Of a stretch of 64,000 bases of DNA, positions 51,348 to 59,447 are shown in pieces (the stretch's first letter is position 1; every line of letters begins with the position of its first letter). The translations under genes were made by a program, and so were the position numbers. This stretch comes from Prevotella sp. HJM029 (GTDB lineage: Bacteria > Bacteroidota > Bacteroidia > Bacteroidales > Bacteroidaceae): assembly GCF_000599605.1 (NCBI RefSeq), contig NZ_AZHT01000019.1, positions 1 to 64,000 on the forward strand, in the 5' to 3' direction. A model generated the notes under the pieces. It was not told where the DNA came from. It did not search any database and saw nothing but the letters and a program-made list of their open reading frames with translations.

Positions 51348-52385
51348 TTATTGGAAATGTGCTATCCAGCTTTCTTTAAATTCTGGATATTTTCGTAGAC
51401 GATTCATTGCCTGGCGTGCAGCAATTTCTGAAGAGTATTGCCCAAAAACTACCTTTACATTCCTTTTGGTTTTCATAACCTGTGCGTCTGTAAAGCCTTT
51501 TTTGTGTAAAAGATGCGTATAGGCGATAGCATTTTTATGTGTCACCCTACTTGCGAGCACGATGCCATAATAATCTTTTTGCTTTGTTAAAGCTGCTTCA
51601 ATCTTATTTTGCGAAATAGCTTTTTCTAGCAAATCTGTACGATGAGCGGGCTGCTTTTGTATGTTTGAAGCGGCGTATTTCTTCACCATATCGTGCGGTG
51701 CAATGTGCATCAACAAGTTCGTATCAATATTGTTGCCAGCAATGTTTCTTATTCCGCTATTCCCTAATGGTGTCGGAATCAGCATACATACCAGGAGAGC
51801 GATGCATGCTACAGCGATATTCCGCACGACACTACGCTTTATGATATAAGATTTCTCCTCTTGTTCTTCTTCTTCAAATAAAGGGATTAATTTATTATTG
51901 CGTTGTGCGAATGGCTGTTCAATGTCTCTTTCTGCATTTCGTTCGGCCTCTATGTCTGTAACTTCATTTAGTTTTGGAAGTTCAAGTCGACCTAAACCAT
52001 AAAGTTCAGGGGTGAGTAAACCAGCCTCACAAGGCTCGAAAACATAATTATTTTCACCATTTAAGCGAAGTGTTCCTAAATCATTGAGTTCATAACTCCC
52101 TTGTTGATTTAGGATTTGTTTCAACTCCTCTGTTTCTGATTCTATTCGTCTGATAGCTTCTGGGTAGCTAATATCATAACCTTCGACATAGGATTGTGCC
52201 AATAATGAATCATTAATTTGAAGTTGAGGATTAAAGCCAATAGAGCGAGTTGGCGGGAGAAAAGAGTGATCTCTCTCGTCATAGTGCGCCGACATGTGGT
52301 GCGCCATAAATCCCCCAAAGTTTGGAATAATGACGCAATCATTTGTAAGCAATAGTATCTCTATATGTCTTTCCAGTTCTATCAC
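51348..52385 (-). CDS. HU-like domain fused to SPOR domain
   Basis: A 345-residue protein. Residues 1-130 form an HU/CCDC81-like domain (LLLTNDCVIIPNFGGFMAHH, FLPPTRSIGFNPQLQINDSL, ELNDLGTLRLNGENNYVFEP). A membrane helix lies around residues 190-210 (VRNIAVACIALLVCMLIPTP), and a SPOR domain ends the protein (DYYGIVLASRVTHKNAIAYT, VVFGQYSSEIAARQAMNRLR). This arrangement puts the HU-like part in the cytoplasm and the peptidoglycan-binding SPOR outside, which suggests linking the nucleoid or another cytoplasmic partner to the division site; that is inference. The start is GTG. A -7 box TAATTTTG at 52398-52391 leaves almost no leader. Confidence 0.88.
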   Translation of the reverse strand: MIELERHIEILLLTNDCVIIPNFGGFMAHHMSAHYDERDHSFLPPTRSIGFNPQLQINDSLLAQSYVEGYDISYPEAIRRIESETEELKQILNQQGSYELNDLGTLRLNGENNYVFEPCEAGLLTPELYGLGRLELPKLNEVTDIEAERNAERDIEQPFAQRNNKLIPLFEEEEQEEKSYIIKRSVVRNIAVACIALLVCMLIPTPLGNSGIRNIAGNNIDTNLLMHIAPHDMVKKYAASNIQKQPAHRTDLLEKAISQNKIEAALTKQKDYYGIVLASRVTHKNAIAYTHLLHKKGFTDAQVMKTKRNVKVVFGQYSSEIAARQAMNRLRKYPEFKESWIAHFQ

Positions 52386-52468
52386 GTTTGCAAAATTAAT
52401 ATTTTTCTTTGAAGAAAATTCTATTTCTGATAAAAATTCTATGGATAAATTTATTTGTGTTCTTTTGT

Positions 52469-52499
52469 TTTGCGAACACTTATAAATATATTATCTTTG
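52469..52499 (+). promoter_or_regulatory. Promoter of rfbC
   Basis: TTTG at 52469-52472, 19-base spacer, TATCTTTG at 52492-52499. Confidence 0.77.
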
Positions 52500-52528
52500 T
52501 GGCAAATTACAGACTAAACACAAATAAA

Positions 52529-53074
52529 ATGGAGTATAAAGAAACGAAGTTATCAGGTGTTTACATCCTTGAGCCACGCATTTTTAATGATGCTCGTGGT
52601 TATTTTTATGAAGTTTGGAAGGAAGAAGATTTTAAGGAACATGTAGGTGATGTGCATTTTGTGCAGGATAACGAATCGAAATCATCTTATGGCGTTTTAC
52701 GTGGATTGCATTATCAGAAGGGGGATTATGCCCAGGCTAAGTTAGTGCGCGTGTTGAAAGGGCGTGTTGTCGATGTGGCTGTGGACTTGCGTCGTGATAG
52801 TGCAACCTTTGGGCAGTATGTTATGGTTGAACTCTCAGATGAGAACAAACGACAGTTTTTCATTCCACGCGGTTTTGCTCATGGTTTTTTGGTGTTGAGT
52901 GATGAGGCTATTTTCACCTATAAGGTAGACAATAATTATGCACCTCAGCAGGAGGCCAGTATTTTGTGGAATGATAAAGATCTGAATATTGAGTGGCCCA
53001 TTGCGGCAGAGGATATTCAGACGTCAGAGAAGGATTTAAAAGCGAGCACCTTTAAAACAGCCGAATTGTTTTAA
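52529..53074 (+). CDS. rfbC: dTDP-4-dehydrorhamnose 3,5-epimerase
   Basis: RfbC/RmlC, the third enzyme of dTDP-L-rhamnose synthesis, a cupin of 181 residues. Motifs: LSGVYILEPRIFNDARGYF, QDNESKSSYGVLRGLHYQ with the catalytic His, VVDVAVDLRRDS, FFIPRGFAHGFLVLSDEAIF and YKVDNNY. No rfbA, B or D is adjacent. The start at 52529 is chosen because the promoter lies directly upstream and a longer frame would include it. Confidence 0.96.
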   Translation: MEYKETKLSGVYILEPRIFNDARGYFYEVWKEEDFKEHVGDVHFVQDNESKSSYGVLRGLHYQKGDYAQAKLVRVLKGRVVDVAVDLRRDSATFGQYVMVELSDENKRQFFIPRGFAHGFLVLSDEAIFTYKVDNNYAPQQEASILWNDKDLNIEWPIAAEDIQTSEKDLKASTFKTAELF

Positions 53075-53077
53075 TCA

Positions 53078-53875
53078 ATGCAACACATTCTTTATAAGGT
53101 CGCATGGGGTGTAGTGCTTTTCGGGGGGCTGTCTGCTTGTCAGCCTAATAATCGTTCTGCTCAAAATAGTCGCGTTGCTGAAGATGTTTCAGCTAAGAAG
53201 ATGTTGCAAGGTATTTGGCTTAACGATGATGAGGAAGAGCCTGCTTTTCGGGTTGTAGGTGACACGATTTTCTATCCTGATAGTACTTCGCAGCCTGTTT
53301 ATTTCCAGATTATCCATGACACGTTGATGTTGCATAGTGCCAACCTTGCTAAATACATCATTGTGAAGCAGGCACCTCACCTGTTTGTGTTCAAGAACCA
53401 GAATGGTGATGTGGTGCGTTGTATTAAGACGACAGATAAATCTTATTTGAGTTATTTCGAGGCTTCTCGGCCACAGGCGCTCAACCAAGGAAAACTCATA
53501 AAGAAAGATTCTGTCGTGATTTATGGGAAAGACCATTATCATTGGTATATTCAGGTAAATCCTACCTCTTACAAAGTTGCGAAACCCACGTATAATGATG
53601 ATGGGGTTGAGGTGGACAATATTTATTATGACAATATTGTGCATTTGAGTTTGTTCAGGGGAGCAGAGAAGCTCTATAGTCGCGATTTTCGCAAGCATGA
53701 CTTCAGTCAGCATATTCCAGCGAGTGTACTGAACCAAAGCATTTTGAGTGATATTGTTTATTCTGGTGCTACACCAAAAGGTTTTCATTTTGCAGCGAAT
53801 GTAAGTGTGCCCGATAGTCCTACGAGTTATATTTTGAATGTAGTGATAGACTTTCAGGGCAAAGCCAGTTATTAA
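53078..53875 (+). CDS. DUF4738 family lipoprotein
   Basis: A 265-residue lipoprotein: signal peptide with lipobox GLSAC (Cys near residue 21), a short Ser/Asn-rich linker, then a DUF4738-like domain (GIWLNDDEEEPAFRVVGDTI, SQPVYFQIIHDTLMLHS, YLSYFEASRPQ). The second half is beta-rich (YHWYIQVNPTSYKV, FHFAANVSVPDSPTSYILNV). The function is unknown. It lies 3 bases after rfbC, so the two are cotranscribed. Confidence 0.82.
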   Translation: MQHILYKVAWGVVLFGGLSACQPNNRSAQNSRVAEDVSAKKMLQGIWLNDDEEEPAFRVVGDTIFYPDSTSQPVYFQIIHDTLMLHSANLAKYIIVKQAPHLFVFKNQNGDVVRCIKTTDKSYLSYFEASRPQALNQGKLIKKDSVVIYGKDHYHWYIQVNPTSYKVAKPTYNDDGVEVDNIYYDNIVHLSLFRGAEKLYSRDFRKHDFSQHIPASVLNQSILSDIVYSGATPKGFHFAANVSVPDSPTSYILNVVIDFQGKASY

Positions 53876-53906
53876 AACAATCGCATAAAGATAAATAAAA
53901 TAAAAG

Positions 53907-53946
53907 TGGCAAGCTTGGGTTTCAATGCCCGAACTTGCCATTTTTG
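53907..53946 (+). terminator. Terminator of the rfbC-DUF4738 transcript
   Basis: A 13-bp stem with one mismatch and one wobble (TGGCAAGCTTGGG with CCCGAACTTGCCA), then five T after the last base pair. Confidence 0.82.
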
Positions 53947-53967
53947 TTTGTTTACCTTGCTGCAAAG

Positions 53968-55020
53968 TTATTCCACCACTTTCGCCATGTTGAATGTGCT
54001 GATAAGGTCATCTGGACTCACCTTTGCCGTAATTTTATAAACGGTTTTGTCGTTTTTCGATGCATCGTTGAACTCCCTTATCTGCAAGGCCGAGAACTTC
54101 ACGGTGTATTCATATTCACCATCGCCCACTTCTTTCTTCGTGATGGCATAATCGCGGTTGCTCTGCCAAGTGATGTTTTTCACGTCGTCTTTCCATATTT
54201 TGTGCAGGAAAGTTGTCACATCACTTTTTGTTGCATCTGATTTGCCCAAGAATGAGGTAAGAATGCTTTCGCAAGCATCTTTCATCGCCCCTTCATTTTT
54301 CGTGTTGATGGCCTGGAAGAAGTTATTGAAGAGTGTGCTCACCATGGCTTTCTCTTCGGGCTGTACGGTGTTGGCATTGACGTTTCTGATGCCATCTTTG
54401 GCCTCGTCCACATGCTCGCCGTTGGGATGATCTTCCAAATAGCTGTTGAACGCGTCTACTGAATTGGAGCGTTGCGCTGCCGACCAGTCGATAGAGTCGA
54501 TGAGATGTTCGGCTTCGGCTTTGTGGGGCGAGTTGGGATGCGCCTGCAGGTAGGCTTCGAATGCCGTCTTCGAGTTGCTCACCATGGCGTTAGTCCAGTC
54601 TTTATCGCCTTGCATGAGCAGTTGCAAATGAGCTTGAATGCTGTCGACGTGAGCCTCGGGCGCATCGGTATATTTATCGAGGTAGGCCTGCAAGATGGCC
54701 GGATCGTTGGCCGTCATGGCATATTCGTAGGCCTCTTGCTCTTTTGCACTTTGTGCATCGCGATAAAAATAAGTGATGACGCCAACGGCCACAGCGATGA
54801 GCACCAGACAAACGATGATGATGTTGCGCGCGCCGTTCTTCTTATCTTTGGGCGTTTCGGGAGGTGTCGTCGCCGTCTCAGGTGCTGGTTGCGGCTGAGT
54901 CGTTGTGGGTTGTTGCTGTGCGGTTGCTACTTTTCCTGCTATTTCTACGCCGCAGTTGGGGCAAAATGGCGCCTTGTCGCTGACCGGCTTTCCACATTCG
55001 GGGCATTTGATGAGTGCCAT
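53968..55020 (-). CDS. Zinc-ribbon membrane protein
   Basis: A 350-residue protein. An N-terminal double-Cys ribbon (CPECGKPVSDKAPFCPNCG, residues 5-23) leads into a Gln/Pro/Thr linker, one membrane helix (NIIIVCLVLIAVAVGVITYF, about 68-88) and an extracytoplasmic helical region with imperfect repeats (LQAYLDKYTDAPEAHVDSIQ, FEAYLQAHPNSPHKAEAEHL, FNSYLEDHPNGEHVDEAKDG). These are 40-residue TPR-like units. A final domain resembles NTF2-like folds (LFNNFFQAINTKNEGAMKDA). No enzyme activity is apparent. It lies 21 bases after the GH25 lysozyme gene. Confidence 0.85.
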   Translation of the reverse strand: MALIKCPECGKPVSDKAPFCPNCGVEIAGKVATAQQQPTTTQPQPAPETATTPPETPKDKKNGARNIIIVCLVLIAVAVGVITYFYRDAQSAKEQEAYEYAMTANDPAILQAYLDKYTDAPEAHVDSIQAHLQLLMQGDKDWTNAMVSNSKTAFEAYLQAHPNSPHKAEAEHLIDSIDWSAAQRSNSVDAFNSYLEDHPNGEHVDEAKDGIRNVNANTVQPEEKAMVSTLFNNFFQAINTKNEGAMKDACESILTSFLGKSDATKSDVTTFLHKIWKDDVKNITWQSNRDYAITKKEVGDGEYEYTVKFSALQIREFNDASKNDKTVYKITAKVSPDDLISTFNMAKVVE

Positions 55021-55041
55021 ATTCTTTTTATGTTTTAAGCG

Positions 55042-55740
55042 TTAATGTCGGAATTTAATTTCGCGCAGTCCATGATTGCGCATAAATCGGCTCTTGTCCA
55101 CATAGCCGTTGATGCCGTTGATGCGTCCTTTACCCGTGTATTGCCACATGGTGAAGTCGCGTCCATCGGCCAGCACTGGTTCGCGCTGTGTATATTGTGC
55201 CACCATGAGTGGGTAGCCGTCAATTTTTCCAATGAGGTTTTGATTGTAGAAATTCGTAAACGTGTAGAGTAGCGGCTTTTGTCGGTAGGCCGTTTCCACG
55301 AGCTTGATGAATTTCAGCAATGAGTCGCAAAACTCCTCGGTCGACAGTCCACCCTTTGTTTCGATGTCAATCATCGGCACGAGATCTTGCTCCTTGGGGC
55401 GGCATTGCGCCATGAAGTTCACCAACTGCTTGTTTAAATCGGTGCGTGGCCGAAAAAAATGGTAGGCGCCCACCTTCAGCCCATATTGATGTGCCAGTTC
55501 GATGTTGCGTTCAAATTTCTCGTCGATGCGGTCGCCACCTTCCGAGGCCTTCAGGTAGACATAGGCCATGTTGGTGTTGTCGCCGATGATTTCCCAAAAC
55601 ACATTACCCTGATAATGGCTGATGTCGATGCCGTGGATGTGGGTGCAAGTGTCCTCGCATTGCACAATGTTTTGGCCGACAGCCATGGGGAATGTAAAGA
55701 GAGTGAAAAACAGGATGAAGTATAGTTTTATCCGACTCAT
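55042..55740 (-). CDS. GH25 family lysozyme, exported
   Basis: A 232-residue muramidase of glycoside hydrolase family 25 with a signal peptide (MSRIKLYFILFFTLFTFPMA). Catalytic signatures: HGIDISHYQGNVFW (first Asp) and VPMIDIETKGG (the D-x-E pair), with VYLKASEGGDRIDEKF, GLKVGAYHFFRP and FTMWQYTGKGRING. It probably cleaves peptidoglycan. The ATG at 55740 is chosen, because the promoter at 55746-55777 excludes an in-frame ATG at 55776. The predicted transcript start coincides with this ATG, so the mRNA may be leaderless. Confidence 0.92.
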   Translation of the reverse strand: MSRIKLYFILFFTLFTFPMAVGQNIVQCEDTCTHIHGIDISHYQGNVFWEIIGDNTNMAYVYLKASEGGDRIDEKFERNIELAHQYGLKVGAYHFFRPRTDLNKQLVNFMAQCRPKEQDLVPMIDIETKGGLSTEEFCDSLLKFIKLVETAYRQKPLLYTFTNFYNQNLIGKIDGYPLMVAQYTQREPVLADGRDFTMWQYTGKGRINGINGYVDKSRFMRNHGLREIKFRH

Positions 55741-55745
55741 GCGTG

Positions 55746-55777
55746 CAAAATTAGTGTAAAACGGCATAAGCCCCAAA
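55746..55777 (-). promoter_or_regulatory. Promoter of the GH25 lysozyme gene
   Basis: Minus strand: TTTG (55777-55774), 20-base spacer, TAATTTTG (55753-55746); the ATG follows 5 bases after the -7 box. Confidence 0.72.
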
Positions 55778-55845
55778 TAAATTAGCTTTATTTTGCTTTA
55801 TTCAACCCACGCGCACATGGGGTTTCGATGCGCACTGCCCGATTG

Positions 55846-56080
55846 CAACGCGTGTTGACTTACATTCGTTCCACCTGAGGGTCGTTCCAACGCGTGTAAA
55901 CTTACATTCGTTCCACCCGAGGGTCGTTCCAACGCGTGTTGACTTACATTCGTTCCACTCGAGGGTCGTTCCAACGCGTGTAAACTTACATTCGTTCCAC
56001 CCGAGGGTCGTTCCAACGCGTGTAAACTTACATTCGTTCCACCCGGGGGTCGTTCCAACGCGTGTTGACTTACATTCGTG
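55846..56080. repeat. Tandem repeat array 3, six 42-bp units
   Basis: Six units with ACGCGT cores centred at 55850, 55892, 55934, 55976, 56018 and 56060, an exact 42-base period. Each has CAACGCGTGT, then TGAC or AAAC, TTACATTCGTTCCACC, a CGAGGGTCG-like segment and TTC. The period is a multiple of three, so an open frame runs through it with 14-residue repeats, but it is probably not a gene. It lies between the stop of an unknown gene and the GH25 promoter. Confidence 0.93.
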
Positions 56081-56102
56081 TAAATCGAGCGTGGCCGCGC
56101 GG

Positions 56103-56798
56103 TTATTCTTCGATTTCGGCTAATCCCTTGGAGAAATTCACGAAGAAACTGCTGGTGGTTTCGATGGGCGCGTAGGGGAAATAGCGCATGCAGTGGCTGA
56201 GATTGCGGCGCAAGGCCTTTTGGTTGTTGTGCACGAAAACGCTTTTTCCTTGTTTGAAGAGCCATGCCTGTGCCGCTAATTCCATGCGGTTGATGGAGCG
56301 CAGGGTGAGGCTTTCGGCGGCCGGTTCAACCTGCTTTAAAAACGGAATCTCTTCGGCCTTAAAACCAAAGAACTTGATGAGCACGCTGCCTTGCAACTGC
56401 GCCATGCGGCTGATGTGGAGCCGTCGCAACCATTGGGTGGCTTCGTTGGCATCGATTTGTTCGCGGCGCGAGCGCAGGTATTGCCCTAATTGAATGATGC
56501 CGCGCACGGGGATGCCGTGGGTGAGCGTGGCGTTGAGGTTGCTAATGATGATGCGCACCAGGTAGATGGTTTCGCGCGAGGTGGTGTGCTGGGTTGCGGC
56601 GCGTTGCTGCATACGTTTGAAACGTTTGTTGAGCATGCTGTTGTTCAGTTCCACCTCGCCGGCGGGCATGTCGGCAATGTTCTTCATCAGGCCCATGAGC
56701 TTTTGCATTTTGAAGGCCGACATGGGCTCCAACTGTTCGTGGGTGTCGAAATTGTCGCTGCGGAGCTTGGCAAAGAGGTTGCGATAAATGATGTTCAT
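56103..56798 (-). CDS. Conserved hypothetical protein
   Basis: A soluble, helical protein of 231 residues that I do not recognise. It is rich in Leu, Arg and Met and has no signal peptide. Visible stretches include MSAFKMQKLMGLMKNIADMP, ETIYLVRIIISNLNATLTHG, YLRSRREQIDANEATQWLRR and AQAWLFKQGKSVFVHNN. It begins 13 bases after the NhaC-type antiporter gene, so it is cotranscribed with it; a role related to that transporter cannot be concluded. Array 3 lies directly after its stop. Confidence 0.7.
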   Translation of the reverse strand: MNIIYRNLFAKLRSDNFDTHEQLEPMSAFKMQKLMGLMKNIADMPAGEVELNNSMLNKRFKRMQQRAATQHTTSRETIYLVRIIISNLNATLTHGIPVRGIIQLGQYLRSRREQIDANEATQWLRRLHISRMAQLQGSVLIKFFGFKAEEIPFLKQVEPAAESLTLRSINRMELAAQAWLFKQGKSVFVHNNQKALRRNLSHCMRYFPYAPIETTSSFFVNFSKGLAEIEE

Positions 56799-56811
56799 CG
56801 TGCGTCAGGAG

Positions 56812-58104
56812 TTATGAAAAACGGCGGGGCAGGCGCAGCACAATGGCCAGTAGGGCGCAGATGCCGATGCCGAAGGGATAGAACAAATAGGGAAGAATTT
56901 GCATGGGGCTGATGTGGGCTAAGCCTGCGGCCAACAGCATCTGCACGCCATAGGGGATGAGCCCTTGCACGGCGCACGAGAAGGTGTCGAGGATGCTGGC
57001 CGATTTGCGTGGGTCGACGCCATATTGTTCGGTAATCTTTCGGGCAATGCTGCCCACGGTGAGAATGGCTACCGTGTTGTTGGCCGTGCACAGGTTGACC
57101 AGCGACACCAAGGCGGCAATCGATAGCTCGGCACCGCGCTTGCCATTGATGTGTCGGGTGAGCTTACTGATGATGAAATCGATGCCGCCATTCTCGCGTA
57201 TGATTTCCAACATGCCTCCAGCCATCATGGCAATGATGATTAATTCGCCCATCGACAGCACGCCGTCGCCGATGATGGCAAACCAGCCGTAGAGGGTGTA
57301 GTCGCCCGCGCATAGACCGATGATGCCACACAGCACCAAACCGATGGTGAGCACGGCCATGACGTTGATTCCTGCGATGGCCGTGATGAGCACCAGCAAA
57401 TAGGGCGCTATCTTGAGGTAATCGATAGGAGGCGTGGCGTGTGAAGCTGGTGTGTGCGCCCCCAGTACGGCGTAAACGGCCAGCACAATCATCGCGGCCG
57501 GTGCCACAATCATGGCATTCACGCGGAATTTATCTTTCATGTTGCAGCCTTGTGTCTGAGTGGCTACGACTGTGGTGTCGGAGATGAATGAGAGGTTGTC
57601 GCCGAAATAGGCGCCTCCCACAATCACTGCCACCATGAGGGGTGTGGAGAAACCGATGGAGTTGGCGATGCCCGACGCTATGGGCACTAAAGCAACCACG
57701 GTGCCCACACTGGTGCCGATGGAAAGCGAGATGAAGCAGGCGGCCAAAAACAATCCGGGCATGAGCAGATTGCTGGGCAAATAGTGTAGCGCAAAGTTCA
57801 CGGTGGCATCAATGGCTCCCATGCCTTTGGCCGAAGCCGCAAACGAACCCGCCAGTACATAAATCCACAGCATGAGCATGAGGTTGCTGGCTCCGGCACC
57901 TTTGCTGAAGGTGTCGATGCGCTTCTTCATGGGGATGTTGCCCGAAATAATCACGGCGTAGATGCTGGCCATCATGAAAGCCACGGTGAGCGAGAGGTTG
58001 GGTGCCGATGCGGCCTTGTCAACCGAATAGATGGTAAACATGACGATGAATGCCATGAGCACCAAGAGGGGCGATAGGGCGAGAAATCCTTTTTTCTTAT
58101 TCAC
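56812..58104 (-). CDS. nhaC: Na+/H+ antiporter NhaC family
   Basis: A 430-residue membrane protein with about 11 membrane helices and NhaC-family blocks: LSIGTSVGTVVALVPIASGI, VAVIVGGAYFGDNLSFISDT (with the Gly/Asp-rich SDTT site), MNIMAVL-like helices, and LCTANNTVAILTVGSIARKI. Such antiporters exchange sodium for protons, although some members carry amino acids or malate. It lies 17 bases after rmuC in the same direction and may be cotranscribed with it. Confidence 0.9.
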   Translation of the reverse strand: MNKKKGFLALSPLLVLMAFIVMFTIYSVDKAASAPNLSLTVAFMMASIYAVIISGNIPMKKRIDTFSKGAGASNLMLMLWIYVLAGSFAASAKGMGAIDATVNFALHYLPSNLLMPGLFLAACFISLSIGTSVGTVVALVPIASGIANSIGFSTPLMVAVIVGGAYFGDNLSFISDTTVVATQTQGCNMKDKFRVNAMIVAPAAMIVLAVYAVLGAHTPASHATPPIDYLKIAPYLLVLITAIAGINVMAVLTIGLVLCGIIGLCAGDYTLYGWFAIIGDGVLSMGELIIIAMMAGGMLEIIRENGGIDFIISKLTRHINGKRGAELSIAALVSLVNLCTANNTVAILTVGSIARKITEQYGVDPRKSASILDTFSCAVQGLIPYGVQMLLAAGLAHISPMQILPYLFYPFGIGICALLAIVLRLPRRFS

Positions 58105-58121
58105 AATGCGTTGTTTTGTTT

Positions 58122-59447
58122 TTAATCATTTTCTGTGTCCGATGCGGTTTGTTCGTCGAGCAGCAATTCGGCTGTGGGGATGGGGCTATTGGCATTCTCT
58201 TTCGCCCCCAACGCTTTAAGGTCGTTGGCTTTCTGCACGATGCTCTGCCGCCCGGTATAAGCCTTTTTGTAGGCCTCGTCATAGTCTTTTTGCAGCGTGT
58301 CGATGTCGCGTCCCACTTTGTCGAATCGCTTCACGAAGTCGCCCACGCGCTTGAGCAATTCCTCGGCTAACGCATAAACGCGCTTCTGATTTTCGCTCTG
58401 TGCATATTGACGCCAAGCTATTTGAATAATCTTCAATATCGCCATTAAGTTTTGCTGCCCGGTGATGAACACTTTCCGTTCAAATGCATCGTTCCATAGT
58501 TTGGGGTCGAGGGAGAGTGCCAGCTGCAAGGCGCCCTCGAAAGGCACATACATGATGACAAAGTCGATGGCGCGGCGCGGTGCTTGAATATAGGCGCTGT
58601 AATCTTTTTTGGCCAAGGAGGTGAATTGCGTGCGAATGCTGCGCACTACATCGTCGGCATATTTCTTGCGCGCCACGTCGTCTTCGGCATTCATGTAGTT
58701 GGCATAGGCATCGATGGTCATTTTAGAGTCGATCACCACATCTTCGCCGTTAGGATAATGCAACACCACGTCGGGAATCATGCGGCGCCCACTTTCTTCG
58801 TTCAACACGATGTTCCCCTTCTCGTCGGCAATGGTTTGTTGCACGTCGTAGTCGATGCCCACGCGCAAACCTTGGCTCTCCAATAGGTTCATGAGTGTGA
58901 GCTCGCCCCAGTTACCCTGCGTTTTATTGCCGCCGCGCATCACGTTGGTCAACCGCGTGGCTGTGGTACCAATCTTGTCGGTTTGCTCGGCCATGAGCTT
59001 CAACTGCTGTGCCAACGAAGCTGTGTTTCTGGTGCTCTCTTGGTTGGTTTTGTCGATAGCCTGTTGCAACTGCGTGAGATTGTCTTTCAGCGGCTGTGTG
59101 ATGTGGTTCATCGACTCAAGGTTGTCGGCTTTGAGCTTCGTTGAAGTCTGCTCCAATACCTTATTTGCTAAGTTCTGAAATTGTTCTTTAGCCGTTTCAA
59201 TTTGCTTTTCGAACTGTTCTTGGCGCAACAGCGTCTCTTTTTCGTTTTGAGCATCGCGCAGCGCCATCTCACGGTTGTGCTGTTCATCTTTGGCCGCCAT
59301 TTCACGCGCATGTTGCTCTTGCTCGGCCGTTAGTTGTGTTCGCAATGTGGCTGTCTCTAAACGGGCGGCCGTCAACGACTTGTTGGATAGAAAATAAACA
59401 ATGCCGGCACCTAACAGCAGTCCCAGCGCAAAAAACAGAATGGTCAT
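58122..59447 (-). CDS. rmuC: DNA recombination protein RmuC
   Basis: A 441-residue protein: one N-terminal membrane helix (ILFFALGLLLGAGIVYFL), a long coiled coil rich in Glu/Gln (residues 25-180), then the RmuC nuclease-like domain (NWGELTLMNLLESQGLRVG, MIPDVVLHYPNGEDVVIDSK, FVIMYVPFEGALQLALSLDP, RVGDFVKRFDKVGRDIDTLQ). The D, E and K residues around DVVIDSK fit the PD-(D/E)XK fold. RmuC limits inversion at short repeats in E. coli. The stop-start overlap with the MATE gene is 4 bases. Confidence 0.93.
   Translation of the reverse strand: MTILFFALGLLLGAGIVYFLSNKSLTAARLETATLRTQLTAEQEQHAREMAAKDEQHNREMALRDAQNEKETLLRQEQFEKQIETAKEQFQNLANKVLEQTSTKLKADNLESMNHITQPLKDNLTQLQQAIDKTNQESTRNTASLAQQLKLMAEQTDKIGTTATRLTNVMRGGNKTQGNWGELTLMNLLESQGLRVGIDYDVQQTIADEKGNIVLNEESGRRMIPDVVLHYPNGEDVVIDSKMTIDAYANYMNAEDDVARKKYADDVVRSIRTQFTSLAKKDYSAYIQAPRRAIDFVIMYVPFEGALQLALSLDPKLWNDAFERKVFITGQQNLMAILKIIQIAWRQYAQSENQKRVYALAEELLKRVGDFVKRFDKVGRDIDTLQKDYDEAYKKAYTGRQSIVQKANDLKALGAKENANSPIPTAELLLDEQTASDTEND

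Noticed and set aside
55798-56265. 155-codon open frame with 14-residue repeats through array 3
   Set aside because: The frame is open only because the 42-base unit is a multiple of three and free of stops. Its first third overlaps the 231-residue gene on the same strand, and there is no promoter or recognisable fold.
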